Source: Streptomonospora sp. PA3
GTDB taxonomy: Bacteria > Actinomycetota > Actinomycetes > Streptosporangiales > Streptosporangiaceae
Length of the DNA: 64,000 nucleotides
NCBI RefSeq assembly: GCF_009728995.1
Contig: NZ_VTZW01000007.1
Span: 235,184-299,183, forward strand
Direction of reading: 5' to 3'
Both the position numbers and the translations under genes were made by a program. Positions 28,401 to 35,973 of this stretch are shown in pieces; the stretch's first letter is position 1; the number at the start of each line of letters is the position of its first letter. The notes beneath the pieces were generated by a model that saw only the letters and a program-made list of their open reading frames with translations, was not told the origin of the DNA and made no database searches.

Positions 28401-29275
28401 GCGGACCGACCGCCGCGGGTACGGCGCCGCGCCGGGCGCGCCGGACCACCGCCCACCTCGCCCTGGTCGACGCCGACGGGCGCGCGGTGCTGCCCGCCGA
28501 CCGGCCGCCGGGCGAGGAGCGCCTGGCCGGCGCCCGGATCGGCTTCGGCGACGATCCCGCCGAGGTCGCCCGGGCGGCGGCCGGGCTGCCGGCGGAGGCT
28601 CCGCTGGCGCCCTGCGACGTCCGCAGCGAGGTCGCCGAGGCCCAAGCGCCCGGCGGCGTCCCGGTGGAGCTGCACATCGACAGGCTCTACTACACCGCTC
28701 CCCTGGCCTGGGCGCCGGACGCCGCACCCGGCGGGCGCCGGGTCCCGGTGCGCGCGGCGGTCGCCCTGCCCGCCGCTCCGGCGGCGGCCGACCTGGCCGA
28801 GGAGGAGGCCGAGCGCGCCGCGCCCGTGCTGCGCCGGTTCTCCTCCTACGGGGTGGTCACCGACCCCGCCGGGCGCATCCTGCTCTCCCTGATCGCTCCC
28901 GGCTTCCCCGGCGCCGGCACCTGGCACCTGCCCGGCGGCGGAGTCGACCACGGCGAGACCGCCCGCGCGGCGCTGCGCCGGGAGGTGGCCGAGGAGACCG
29001 ACCAGCGCTGCGGCGTCGGCGAGCTCATCGCGGTCACCCCCCACCGCCGCACCCGCGCGCCGGGGCCCGAGAGCCCGGAGACCGACATCTACGCCGTGTG
29101 GGTGTTCTTCCACGCCCACGTGCCCGATCCCCGGCCGCTGCGGGTGGTGGAGGTCGACGGGTCCACCGCGGACTGCGCCTGGTTCGAGGCGCCGGACCTG
29201 GCCCGCATCCCGCTCTCGGCCACGGCCCGGCGGGCCTTCACCACGCTTTCGGCGGCCGGCTCCGCCGGGGAGTAG
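28397..29275 (+). CDS. NUDIX hydrolase with N-terminal extension
   Basis: The 292-residue protein has a NUDIX box at about residues 180-200 (GGGVDHGETARAALRREVAE, then ET), matching G-x5-E-x7-R-E-U-x-E-E. It hydrolyses a nucleoside diphosphate linked to some moiety. The first 150 residues form an alanine-rich domain I do not recognise, ahead of LRRFSSYGVVTDPAGRILLS. The GTG start overlaps the stop of the HAD gene, so the pair may act together in nucleotide clean-up. Confidence 0.82.
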   Translation: MSGPTAAGTAPRRARRTTAHLALVDADGRAVLPADRPPGEERLAGARIGFGDDPAEVARAAAGLPAEAPLAPCDVRSEVAEAQAPGGVPVELHIDRLYYTAPLAWAPDAAPGGRRVPVRAAVALPAAPAAADLAEEEAERAAPVLRRFSSYGVVTDPAGRILLSLIAPGFPGAGTWHLPGGGVDHGETARAALRREVAEETDQRCGVGELIAVTPHRRTRAPGPESPETDIYAVWVFFHAHVPDPRPLRVVEVDGSTADCAWFEAPDLARIPLSATARRAFTTLSAAGSAGE

Positions 29276-29342
29276 GCCCGCCCCGCGGGCGCGGGCGCGC
29301 AGGCCACTCGGGCGCGCTACCGCCGGAAGGGCGGTCGGCCCC

Positions 29343-30608
29343 TCAGCGGCGTTCCAGCACCAATCGGCGCAGCGCCCAGACTCCGGCTCCGGCCGCCACG
29401 ACCGCGACACCGGCCACCACGGAGCTCAGCGGAAGGCTGAAGGCCAGGACCACGCATCCGGCCAGGCCCACGACCGGGACCAGCAGCGGAGGGCGGTTCT
29501 CCTGGGGACCCAGCCGCAGCGCCGAGGCGTTGGTGAGGGTGTAGTAGACCAGCACGCCGAAGGCCGAGAACCCGATGGCGCCGCGCACGTCGGCGACCAG
29601 CACGACGAGGCAGACCAGCGCGCCCACCAGCACCTCGGCGCGGTGCGGCCCGCCGAAGCGCTCGTGCACGGCCGCGAAGTAGCGCGGCAGATGGCCGTCG
29701 GCGGCCATCGCCGCCACGGTCCGCGACACGCCCAGGATGAGCGCCAGCAGCGCGCCGAGGCTCGCCAGGGCCGCGCCCGCACCCACCACCGGGACCAGTT
29801 GCGGCCAGCCGGCGGCCGCGACCGTGTCGGCCAGCGGCGCGCGGCTGTCGGCGAGCCGCTCCCGGCCCAGCACGGTCAGCGCGGCGGCGGCCACCAGCAG
29901 ATAGACCGCGAAGACGCCGGCCAGCGTGATGCCTATGGCGCGCGGGATGGTCGTGGCGGGGTCGCGGACCTCGCCGCCGAGGGTGGCGATGCGCGCATAC
30001 CCGGCGAAGGCGAAGAAGAGCATGCCGGCCGCGCCCAGCAGCCCGAAGAAGCCCGGCCAGTGGCCGGAGACCGCCAGTTGGGCCGGGTTGGCCTCGCTGC
30101 CCCCCAGTCCCACCGCCGCCACGGCCGCCAGCACGGCCAGTACCGCGGCCAGCAGCAGCCGCGCCAGCCCCGTGGACGTGCGCAGCCCCGCGTAGTTCAC
30201 CGCGGTCAGCGCGACGACGGCGGCCACGGCCAGCGGCCGGCTCCATTCGGGGGCGACGTAGGCGGCGAAGGTGAGCGCCATCGCCGCGCACGAGGCCACC
30301 TTGCCCACGGTGAAGGACCAGCCCGCCAGATACCCCCACAGCTCGCCGAGCCGCTCGCGCCCGTAGACGTAGGTGCCGCCGGACTCGGGATGGCGCGCCG
30401 CCAGCCGGGCCGAGGAGGTGGCGTTGCAGTAGGCGACCACGGCGGCGATCAGCAGCGCCACCCACAGCCACGCCCCGGCTTCGTCGGCGGCCGGCGCGAA
30501 GACCGCGAACACCCCGGCGCCGATCATCGCCGCCGCACCGACGGTGACCGCGTCGGCGGTGCCCAGCACTCGGGACGGCCTCGCCTGCGATCCAGAAGAG
30601 GTGGTCAT
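29343..30608 (-). CDS. APC-superfamily amino acid permease
   Basis: The 421-residue protein has about 12 membrane helices and the APC opening LGTADAVTVGAAAMIGAGVFAV (unwound helix 1), then YVYGRERLGELWGYLAGW and FFAFAGYARIATLGGEVRDP, the conserved helix 6 region before the E-x-x-D-P loop. It should import or exchange an amino acid or polyamine across the cytoplasmic membrane. The ATG at 30608 lies 18 residues before the first helix. It is a lone gene. Confidence 0.88.
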   Translation of the reverse strand: MTTSSGSQARPSRVLGTADAVTVGAAAMIGAGVFAVFAPAADEAGAWLWVALLIAAVVAYCNATSSARLAARHPESGGTYVYGRERLGELWGYLAGWSFTVGKVASCAAMALTFAAYVAPEWSRPLAVAAVVALTAVNYAGLRTSTGLARLLLAAVLAVLAAVAAVGLGGSEANPAQLAVSGHWPGFFGLLGAAGMLFFAFAGYARIATLGGEVRDPATTIPRAIGITLAGVFAVYLLVAAAALTVLGRERLADSRAPLADTVAAAGWPQLVPVVGAGAALASLGALLALILGVSRTVAAMAADGHLPRYFAAVHERFGGPHRAEVLVGALVCLVVLVADVRGAIGFSAFGVLVYYTLTNASALRLGPQENRPPLLVPVVGLAGCVVLAFSLPLSSVVAGVAVVAAGAGVWALRRLVLERR

Positions 30609-30837
30609 AGTCGCAGAGTCTGCCCCACCACGATCACGCCTCAGTGAACTTCCCGACCGCCCGGCGCGACCACAACCGGCCGCGCGGGGTGCAGGCGCCG
30701 CAACCCCGGGTCGATCCGGGCGCCCGCCCACGCGGGCATCCGGGGCGCGGCGCCGTCGGGACCGACGGAGCGAGGCCTTGAGCGGGTGTGCGGAGCGCGG
30801 CGCCGGCCGGACCGGTTAAGAGGCGGACACCACAGGA

Positions 30838-31125
30838 GGTTGCGGCAATGGGGCTATATGCGCGAATCCCGCCCGTCACCCGCCACCGCCCCTAACGGAG
30901 GCGCTGCGCGCCACGTACCTGTTCAGAGCCGGCTTGCCGCCGAGCGCACGGCGCACCTTTGCACCGGAGCCCCGCAACCGGTGGTGCGGCTCCGCCTGGG
31001 AAGAACCGCGTGCGCTCGGCGGCCAGGAAACAGTGACGCGAAGCGTCTCCGTTGGGGTGGCGGCGGGCCGGCGGGCGGGCCGGCGGGCGGGCCGCGCTAC
31101 GCGAGGCGCGCCCATTGCCGCAACC
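30838..31125. repeat. 288-bp foldback (inverted-repeat) element
   Basis: The ends are exact inverted 15-mers, GGTTGCGGCAATGGG (30838-30852) and its complement (31111-31125). Inside, CCCCTAACGGAGGCGC (30889-30904) pairs with GACGCGAAGCGTCTCCGTTGGGG-region (31035-31057), and GCCGCCGAGCGCACG (30936-30950) pairs exactly with 31009-31023. All pairs share nearly one centre near 30981. There is no ORF of substance. It looks like a MITE-like element or two head-to-head copies of a roughly 140-bp repeat. It fills the otherwise gene-free stretch 30609-31303. Confidence 0.65.
31065..31094. repeat. 12-bp tandem repeat, 2.5 copies
   Basis: GGGCCGGCGGGC repeats twice (31065-31076, 31077-31088) followed by half a copy, inside the right arm of the foldback element. 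The left arm lacks it, so it probably expanded by slippage after the arms formed. Confidence 0.6.
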
Positions 31126-31238
31126 CCGATGGCGGCCGCCCCGGGGGGTACCCGGAGGGTTCCTGGAAGACCGCGCCTCAAAGCGCGCCGCACTTCCCGC
31201 GCAAGAACACAGCGCGTGCCATCTCACACGCGCCGCCC

Positions 31239-31287
31239 CGGCCGCGGGCACCCCGCCGGCAGGCCTCCGGCGGGGTGCCCGCGGCCG
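31239..31287 (-). terminator. 21-bp perfect hairpin after the DUF1876 gene
   Basis: 31239-31259 and 31267-31287 are exact reverse complements with a 7-nt CAGGCCT loop, beginning 16 nt after the DUF1876 stop. There is no U-tract. The position fits a strong terminator of the leftward transcript. Confidence 0.75.
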
Positions 31288-31303
31288 AGACCCGAACCGC
31301 GGC

Positions 31304-31579
31304 CTACGGCCGCCACGGCGTGCCGGTGTGCTCGCCGATGTCCTCGGCGGCGACCTGCCGGAGCTGGCGGGAGAGGTCGGCCAGCGCCCGCGACACCGCC
31401 AGCTCGTCGCCGATCTCGGGGACGTCGTCATCGACGGGGTTCTTGCGGGCCATGCCGCGGCCGCGCAGGCCCATCCCGTCGTGGGAGTCGAGCCCCGCCT
31501 CGGCCCACGTGCGGGCGGAGTCGCCCTCGGTCTCCTCTGACAGCAGGATGTCGATGTTCCACCGCTTCGTGGTGTGCAT
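31304..31579 (-). CDS. DUF1876 family protein
   Basis: The protein of about 91 residues begins HTTKRWNIDILLSEETEGDS and contains GLRGRGMARKNPVDDDVPEIGD and ARALADLSRQL, the actinobacterial DUF1876 (dsRBD-like fold) pattern. The function is unknown. The ATG at 31579 is preferred because GGAGG lies 9 nt upstream; an ATG two codons earlier (31585) has only a 3-nt spacer. It lies 33 nt after a DUF1918 gene on the same strand, a pairing seen in actinomycetes. Confidence 0.78.
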   Translation of the reverse strand: MHTTKRWNIDILLSEETEGDSARTWAEAGLDSHDGMGLRGRGMARKNPVDDDVPEIGDELAVSRALADLSRQLRQVAAEDIGEHTGTPWRP

Positions 31580-31612
31580 CGTCATCCACCTCCCGTGCCT
31601 GCCGCCGGCGGC

Positions 31613-31816
31613 TCAGCGCTCGGCGGCGTCCTCTTCGATGTGGGCGTCGGGTCCGGGATAGACCAGCGACTCGGTTGCGGAGTCCTCGTCCAGCCAGCGG
31701 ACCTGGTAGGGCGGTGCGCCCTCGCTGCCGCGCACCTGTGTGACCACTCCGGTGCGGCGGTGCAGATCGTCGCGGGGACCCTCGACGACGAGGCGGTCTC
31801 CGACCTTGGCTCTCAT
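31613..31816 (-). CDS. DUF1918 family protein
   Basis: The 67-residue small beta-barrel-like protein has the family pattern KVGDRLVVEGPRDDLHRRTG, then EVxGxxG-like VTQVRGSEGAPPYQVRWLD and SLVYPGPDAHI. SH3-like DUF1918 proteins are of unknown function. GGGAGGAGCG precedes the ATG. Probably co-transcribed with the DUF1876 gene downstream. Confidence 0.8.
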   Translation of the reverse strand: MRAKVGDRLVVEGPRDDLHRRTGVVTQVRGSEGAPPYQVRWLDEDSATESLVYPGPDAHIEEDAAER

Positions 31817-31930
31817 CGCTCCTCCCCTCGTGGCCGCCTCAGCGGTTTCTGCGGACTACCCACCATCCTCCGCCTGGTCAACGCGGATTTCAATGCCGAT
31901 CAGGGGCCTGCGGCGGAGTCGGCCGCGCGG

Positions 31931-32686
31931 CTACTCCACGCCCGCGCTGAGCGTGCGGCCGCCGTCGAGGGTGTGGGTCTGGCCGGTCACCCAGGAGGCG
32001 TCGTCGGAGGCGAGGTAGGCGATGGCGGCGGCGACGTCCTCGGGCACGCCCAGGCGGCCCAGCGGATAGCCCGCGGCGGCCTTCTCCTCGTCCTCGAACA
32101 GGGCCTCGGCGAACTTGGTCTTGACCACGGCCGGAGCGACGGCGTTGACGCGGATGCGGGCGTGGGCCAACTCGTAGGCCAGCTGCTCGGTGAGGTTGAT
32201 CAGCGCGGCCTTGCTGGCGCCGTAGATCCCGATTCCGGGCGAGGGGTGCTGGCCGGCCAGGGACGCGACGTTGACGACCGCGCCGCCGTGCTCGGCCATC
32301 CAGGCGCGGTGGACCGAGGCGACCCACGAGGCCGCGGCGATGACGTTGATCTCGAAGATCTTGGCCATCGCAGCGGGCTCCACGTTGACGATCGCGTCGA
32401 AGACGGGGTTGGTGCCCGTGTTGTTGACCAGGACGTCGATGCGGCCGAACTCCTCAAGGGTCCGCTGCACCACCGCCTCGCGGTGCTCGGCGTCGTGCGC
32501 CTTGCCCGCCACGCCGACGGCCGTGCCGGCTCCGCCCAGGTCCGAGACCGCCTTCTCCAGCGGTTCGGCGTTGCGTCCGGTGATGACGACCTTGCCGCCC
32601 TCGTCCACGATGCGCTGCGCGGTGGCCAGCCCGATACCGCGGCTGGCTCCCGTGATGATGGCGACTTTTCCGGCAAAACGTCCCAC
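31931..32686 (-). CDS. Short-chain dehydrogenase/reductase (FabG-like)
   Basis: The 251-residue classical SDR has the cofactor loop ITGASRGIGLATA near residue 12, ITGRN (an Arg after the second strand points to NADP), VLVNNTGTNP, the catalytic Ser in NVASLAGQ and Tyr-x-x-x-Lys in IYGASKAAL, and a C-terminal TGQTHTLDGG. The substrate is unknown; FabG relatives reduce beta-ketoacyl or steroid-type ketones. The GTG start follows AAAGGACG. A CCGAC-CA-GTCGG dyad lies upstream between likely -35 and -10 boxes, so a TetR-type repressor may control it. Confidence 0.87.
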   Translation of the reverse strand: MGRFAGKVAIITGASRGIGLATAQRIVDEGGKVVITGRNAEPLEKAVSDLGGAGTAVGVAGKAHDAEHREAVVQRTLEEFGRIDVLVNNTGTNPVFDAIVNVEPAAMAKIFEINVIAAASWVASVHRAWMAEHGGAVVNVASLAGQHPSPGIGIYGASKAALINLTEQLAYELAHARIRVNAVAPAVVKTKFAEALFEDEEKAAAGYPLGRLGVPEDVAAAIAYLASDDASWVTGQTHTLDGGRTLSAGVE

Positions 32687-32728
32687 GAGCCTGCGTCCTT
32701 TCGTCCGTGCTTCGGCGACACAACACTA

Positions 32729-32740
32729 CCGACCAGTCGG
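32729..32740. promoter_or_regulatory. CCGAC-N2-GTCGG dyad, TetR-like operator candidate
   Basis: CCGACCAGTCGG has perfect 5-bp arms and lies immediately upstream of TAGTGT, read on the minus strand as the SDR gene's -10 box. TetR regulators often bind such GC-rich dyads. No tetR gene is adjacent. Confidence 0.45.
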
Positions 32741-32920
32741 ATTGTGACGCAGGCCGCCTCCGCCTTCCATCCGTCCACCGAGCGCGCGCCCGCCCCCGCG
32801 CCCGGTCCGCGGCCCTGCCGTGTGCGCTGGTAACGTGCGCCCGTATGCGCGAGCGGGGCGGATCCGGCGCGGTCCGGCCGGCCGGCGGCGCCCCGGCGAG
32901 GACAGCCCCGAGCGGGGCGC

Positions 32921-33628
32921 GTGGCGATGGGAGGCGCCGTGGACCGGCGCGGGCAGGACAGCGGATCGGGCGGCGAGGGGCGGCGCCCCCAGCACTACTT
33001 CGCGGCCGATCCCGCCGCGGCCAGCCGCCCAGGCTCGGTCGACCTGGTGCTGCCCGACGTGCACCTGCGCCTGGCGACCGACCGCGGCGTGTTCTCCGCC
33101 GACCGGGTGGACCTGGGCACCCGCGTGCTGCTGGAGTCGGTCCCCCCTCCCCCCGCCCGCGGGCGCCTGCTCGACCTGGGTTGCGGCTACGGCCCCATCG
33201 CGCTGGCCATGGCCGCCCGGGCGCCCGACGCGGCGGTGCTGGGCGTCGACGTCAACGCGCGTGCGCTGGAGCTGGCGCAACGCAACGCCGCGGAGAACGG
33301 CCTTTACAACGTAGATTTTCAATTGGTGGAAGCCGACGGCTCCCCCGCCCCGGCGGCGTCCGCCCCTGCGCCTCCGGGGCCCGGTGCCACCGGCCCCTTC
33401 GACGCCCTCTGGTCCAACCCGCCCATCCGCATCGGCAAACCGGCGCTGCACGCGCTGCTGCGCACCTGGCTGAGCCGCCTGTCCCCCGGCGGCCGGGCGC
33501 ATCTGGTCGTCCAGCGCAATCTGGGCGCCGACTCGCTGCACCGCTGGCTGGAGCAGGAAGCGCGACTGGCGACCGAGCGCACCGCATCCCGCGCCGGCTA
33601 CCGGGTGCTTTGCGTCCACGCCCCCTGA
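32921..33628 (+). CDS. Methyltransferase, RsmC-like (class I, N6-adenine/guanine type)
   Basis: The roughly 235-residue protein has HYFAADPAA, motif I LLDLGCGYGPIALAMA near residue 90 and the catalytic NPPIRIGK near 175, the pattern of small rRNA m2G methyltransferases. Three starts are possible: GTG 32921, ATG 32927, and GTG 32939, the last preceded by GGGAGG at only 4 nt. Codons around 33301-33330 (CTT, GTA, GAT, TTT, CAA, TTG) are strikingly unlike the rest of the gene and contain a 20-mer shared with 23309. The next gene is an RNA 2'-O-methyltransferase, so a role in RNA modification fits. Confidence 0.82.
   Translation: MAMGGAVDRRGQDSGSGGEGRRPQHYFAADPAAASRPGSVDLVLPDVHLRLATDRGVFSADRVDLGTRVLLESVPPPPARGRLLDLGCGYGPIALAMAARAPDAAVLGVDVNARALELAQRNAAENGLYNVDFQLVEADGSPAPAASAPAPPGPGATGPFDALWSNPPIRIGKPALHALLRTWLSRLSPGGRAHLVVQRNLGADSLHRWLEQEARLATERTASRAGYRVLCVHAP
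33301..33320. repeat. AT-rich 20-mer, copy 2 (inside the methyltransferase gene)
   Basis: CCTTTACAACGTAGATTTTC differs from the copy at 23309-23328 at two positions. It encodes LYNVDF in frame, but with codons otherwise avoided in this genome, so the nucleotide sequence itself may be under constraint. Confidence 0.5.
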
Positions 33629-33748
33629 CGCGGCGCTTCCCGCGGCACCGCCCGGCCTCCCCTGCCCCTCGCGCACCGATGCCGCTATCGTGGGAATCGA
33701 CCGGGCCGCACCGGCCCCACGAACCCGTACACGAGGAACGCACCGCAG

Positions 33749-34327
33749 GTGAGCACGCAGCTGCGCCCCACTGACGTCAAGCGACTGAACCGCCACTGGC
33801 GCAGGCGCACCGAGGGCCGGATCGGCCTCATCGTCGAATCCGTCACCCAGCCCTTCAATCTGGGCTCCATCCTGCGCACGTGCGCCACTTTCGGGGTGGA
33901 GACCGTGTGGCTGGCCGGCAACACCGCCGACCCCGCCCACCCGCAGGTCGGCAAGACCGCGCTGGGCACCGAGCACAAACTGCGCCTGGAGAAGGTGTCC
34001 GGCGCCGCGCAGGCCGTCGCGGCCGCCCGCGAGTCCGGGTTCCGCGTCGCGGCCGTCGAACTCGCCCGCGGAGCCGTGCCCCTGCACCGGGCACCGCTGG
34101 AGGGCGACGTCTGCCTGGCCGTGGGAGCCGAGGACCACGGCTGCTCGCCGGCGCTGCTCGACGGCGCCGACATCCTCGCCTACATCCCGCAGATCGGCCG
34201 GGTCGGCTCGCTGAACGTGGCCGTGGCCGCCGCCGTCGCCATCGCCGAGACCCGGCGCCGCGAATGGTGCGATCTGCCCGACGCCGCGGAGGACCCCGAT
34301 GCCGCCGAGGCCGTCCGCTCCCGCTGA
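33749..34327 (+). CDS. TrmH-family (SPOUT) RNA 2'-O-methyltransferase
   Basis: The 192-residue protein has the three SPOUT motifs in order: motif 1 QPFNLGSILRTCATFGVETV with the N-x-G-S-I-x-R-T core near residue 37, motif 2 LAVGAEDHGCSPAL, and motif 3 IPQIGRVGSLNVAVAAAVA forming the SAM-binding knot. It methylates ribose in tRNA or rRNA. The GTG start has GAGGAA at a long spacing of about 11 nt. It lies 120 nt after the RsmC-like gene. Confidence 0.87.
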   Translation: MSTQLRPTDVKRLNRHWRRRTEGRIGLIVESVTQPFNLGSILRTCATFGVETVWLAGNTADPAHPQVGKTALGTEHKLRLEKVSGAAQAVAAARESGFRVAAVELARGAVPLHRAPLEGDVCLAVGAEDHGCSPALLDGADILAYIPQIGRVGSLNVAVAAAVAIAETRRREWCDLPDAAEDPDAAEAVRSR

Positions 34328-34459
34328 AGGCGCCGCAGCGCCGCGCGAACGCCGCGTTCGAAGTCGGGGCGCCCAAGAGGTTCGAGACGGCGTATCGGGG
34401 GAATTTTTCCAGCTCCGCGTTCGTATCCACCACTGAACCCACGAGACGAGAGAGGACAC

Positions 34460-34585
34460 GTGGACCCGTCCCGAAGTACCGGCAGCGTCCTGGACGGACG
34501 CTGCTCCCCCGAATCCGACGAGCCTCCTTCACCAGGTAGCGCGCGCACCGAAGACCGTCGCTCCGAGGCGGTGCGTGCGACATGA
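34460..34585 (+). CDS. 41-codon proline-rich leader ORF coupled to the CNNM gene
   Basis: GTG at 34460 follows GAGAGGACAC and runs 41 codons to a TGA overlapping the next gene's ATG as ATGA. The peptide is hydrophilic, with DEPPSPGSARTEDRR near its middle. Third-position GC is clearly below that of neighbouring genes, so it may be a regulatory leader. The overlap implies translational coupling, as the downstream CNNM gene has only a weak ribosome-binding site. Confidence 0.45.
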   Translation: MDPSRSTGSVLDGRCSPESDEPPSPGSARTEDRRSEAVRAT

Positions 34586-35973
34586 GCGTCATCCTCAGTA
34601 CCCTCCTCGGAGCGCTGGTGATTCTGGCCATCACTGCGGCGACGGGCTACTTCGTCGCCCAGGAGTTCGGCTTCATGGCGGTGGACCGCTCCCGCCTCAA
34701 GGCCCGCGCCGCCCAGGGCGACTCCGGCGCGCGGCGCGCACTGAGCATCACCGGCCGGACCTCGTTCATGCTCTCCGGCGCCCAGCTCGGCATCACCGTC
34801 ACCGGTCTGCTGGTGGGTTATGTCGCCGAGCCGATGATGGGCGAGGGCATCGGCGAGCTGCTGGGCTGGGCCGGCGTCCCGGCCGGGACCGGTATCGCGG
34901 TGGGCACCGTCTTCGCACTGCTGTTCTCCACCGTGGTGCAGATGGTCTTCGGCGAGCTGTTCCCCAAGAACCTGGCCATCGCCCGCCCCGAGCCGGTGGC
35001 CCGCTGGCTGGCGCTGTCCACCGGCCTGTACCTGCGCCTGTTCGGGTGGCTGATCTGGCTGTTCGACCAGGCCGCGGTGCTGCTGCTGCGCGCGGTGCGC
35101 ATCACGCCGGTCGAGGACGTCCAGCATGCGGCCACGCCCCGCGATCTGGAGTACATCGTCGAGGAGTCGCGCGAGAGCGGCGACCTGCCGGCGGAGCTGT
35201 CCACGCTGCTGGACCGCACCCTGGACTTCCACGACCGCACGGCCGAGCACGCCATGATCCCGCGTCCGCAGGTCTCCACGGTCGAGGCCGGCGAGCCGGT
35301 CAGCCGGGTGGTGGAGCTGATGGCCTCGGGCCACTCCCGCTTCCCGGTGCTGGGCGACGGGGTCGACGACATCGTCGGCGTCGTGTGCCTGCGCGACGTG
35401 CTCGCGCTGGGCGACCGGGCGCTGGAGAGCGTCGCGGTCTCCGACGTCGCGCGCTCGGCCGTGCTGGTGCCCGGATCGCTGCCGCTGCCCGCCGTGCTGG
35501 GCCGGCTGCGCGAGTCCGACGAGGAGTTCGCCTGCGTGGTCGACGAGTACGGCGGCCTGGCCGGTGTCATCACCACCGAGGACATCGCCGAGGAGCTCGT
35601 GGGCGAGATCGCCGACGAGCACGACCCCGAGGACGCCGGCGAGGCGCGTGTGGGCGAGGACGGCAGCTGGCTGGTGCCCGGCGCGCTGCACGTCGACGAG
35701 GTGGAGCGGCTGATCGGCCACGACCTGCCCGAGGGCGACTTCGAGACCATCGGCGGCCTGGTGATCGCCGAGCTGCGGCGGCTGCCCGAACCCGGCGACA
35801 GCGTCAGCGTCGACCTGCCCCGCCACGCCGGCGCCGCCGACGACGAGCCGCTGCGCACCGTCGACCTGGGGGTGCGCACCGTCGACCGGCACGTTCCCGA
35901 AACCGTCCGCCTGGAGCTGCGCGAGCGGCCGGAGGGCGACTACGCCGAGCACAACCGGGAGGTGAGCGCATGA
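34582..35973 (+). CDS. CNNM/CBS-pair membrane protein (CorC/HlyC type), first paralogue
   Basis: The 463-residue protein has a DUF21/CNNM membrane domain of about four helices (MSVILSTLLGALVILAITAA; AQEFGFMAVDRSRLKARAA; SGAQLGITVTGLLVGYVAEP; VVQMVFGELFPKNLAIARP), a CBS pair (FPVLGDGVDDIVGVVCLRD; FACVVDEYGGLAGVITTED) and a C-terminal CorC_HlyC domain (FETIGGLVIAEL). The family is tied to Mg2+ and cobalt efflux or resistance; older haemolysin labels are misleading. It overlaps a leader ORF upstream and a second CNNM gene downstream (ATGA). Confidence 0.88.
   Translation: MSVILSTLLGALVILAITAATGYFVAQEFGFMAVDRSRLKARAAQGDSGARRALSITGRTSFMLSGAQLGITVTGLLVGYVAEPMMGEGIGELLGWAGVPAGTGIAVGTVFALLFSTVVQMVFGELFPKNLAIARPEPVARWLALSTGLYLRLFGWLIWLFDQAAVLLLRAVRITPVEDVQHAATPRDLEYIVEESRESGDLPAELSTLLDRTLDFHDRTAEHAMIPRPQVSTVEAGEPVSRVVELMASGHSRFPVLGDGVDDIVGVVCLRDVLALGDRALESVAVSDVARSAVLVPGSLPLPAVLGRLRESDEEFACVVDEYGGLAGVITTEDIAEELVGEIADEHDPEDAGEARVGEDGSWLVPGALHVDEVERLIGHDLPEGDFETIGGLVIAELRRLPEPGDSVSVDLPRHAGAADDEPLRTVDLGVRTVDRHVPETVRLELRERPEGDYAEHNREVSA

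Noticed and set aside
30609..30837. Small gene between the permease and the foldback element
   Set aside because: Frames here have no convincing ribosome-binding site, codon bias or recognisable product; the stretch is better read as the permease promoter and element flank.
31065..31094. Short tandem repeat as a CRISPR array
   Set aside because: The units are contiguous 12-mers without spacers and no cas gene is in the window.
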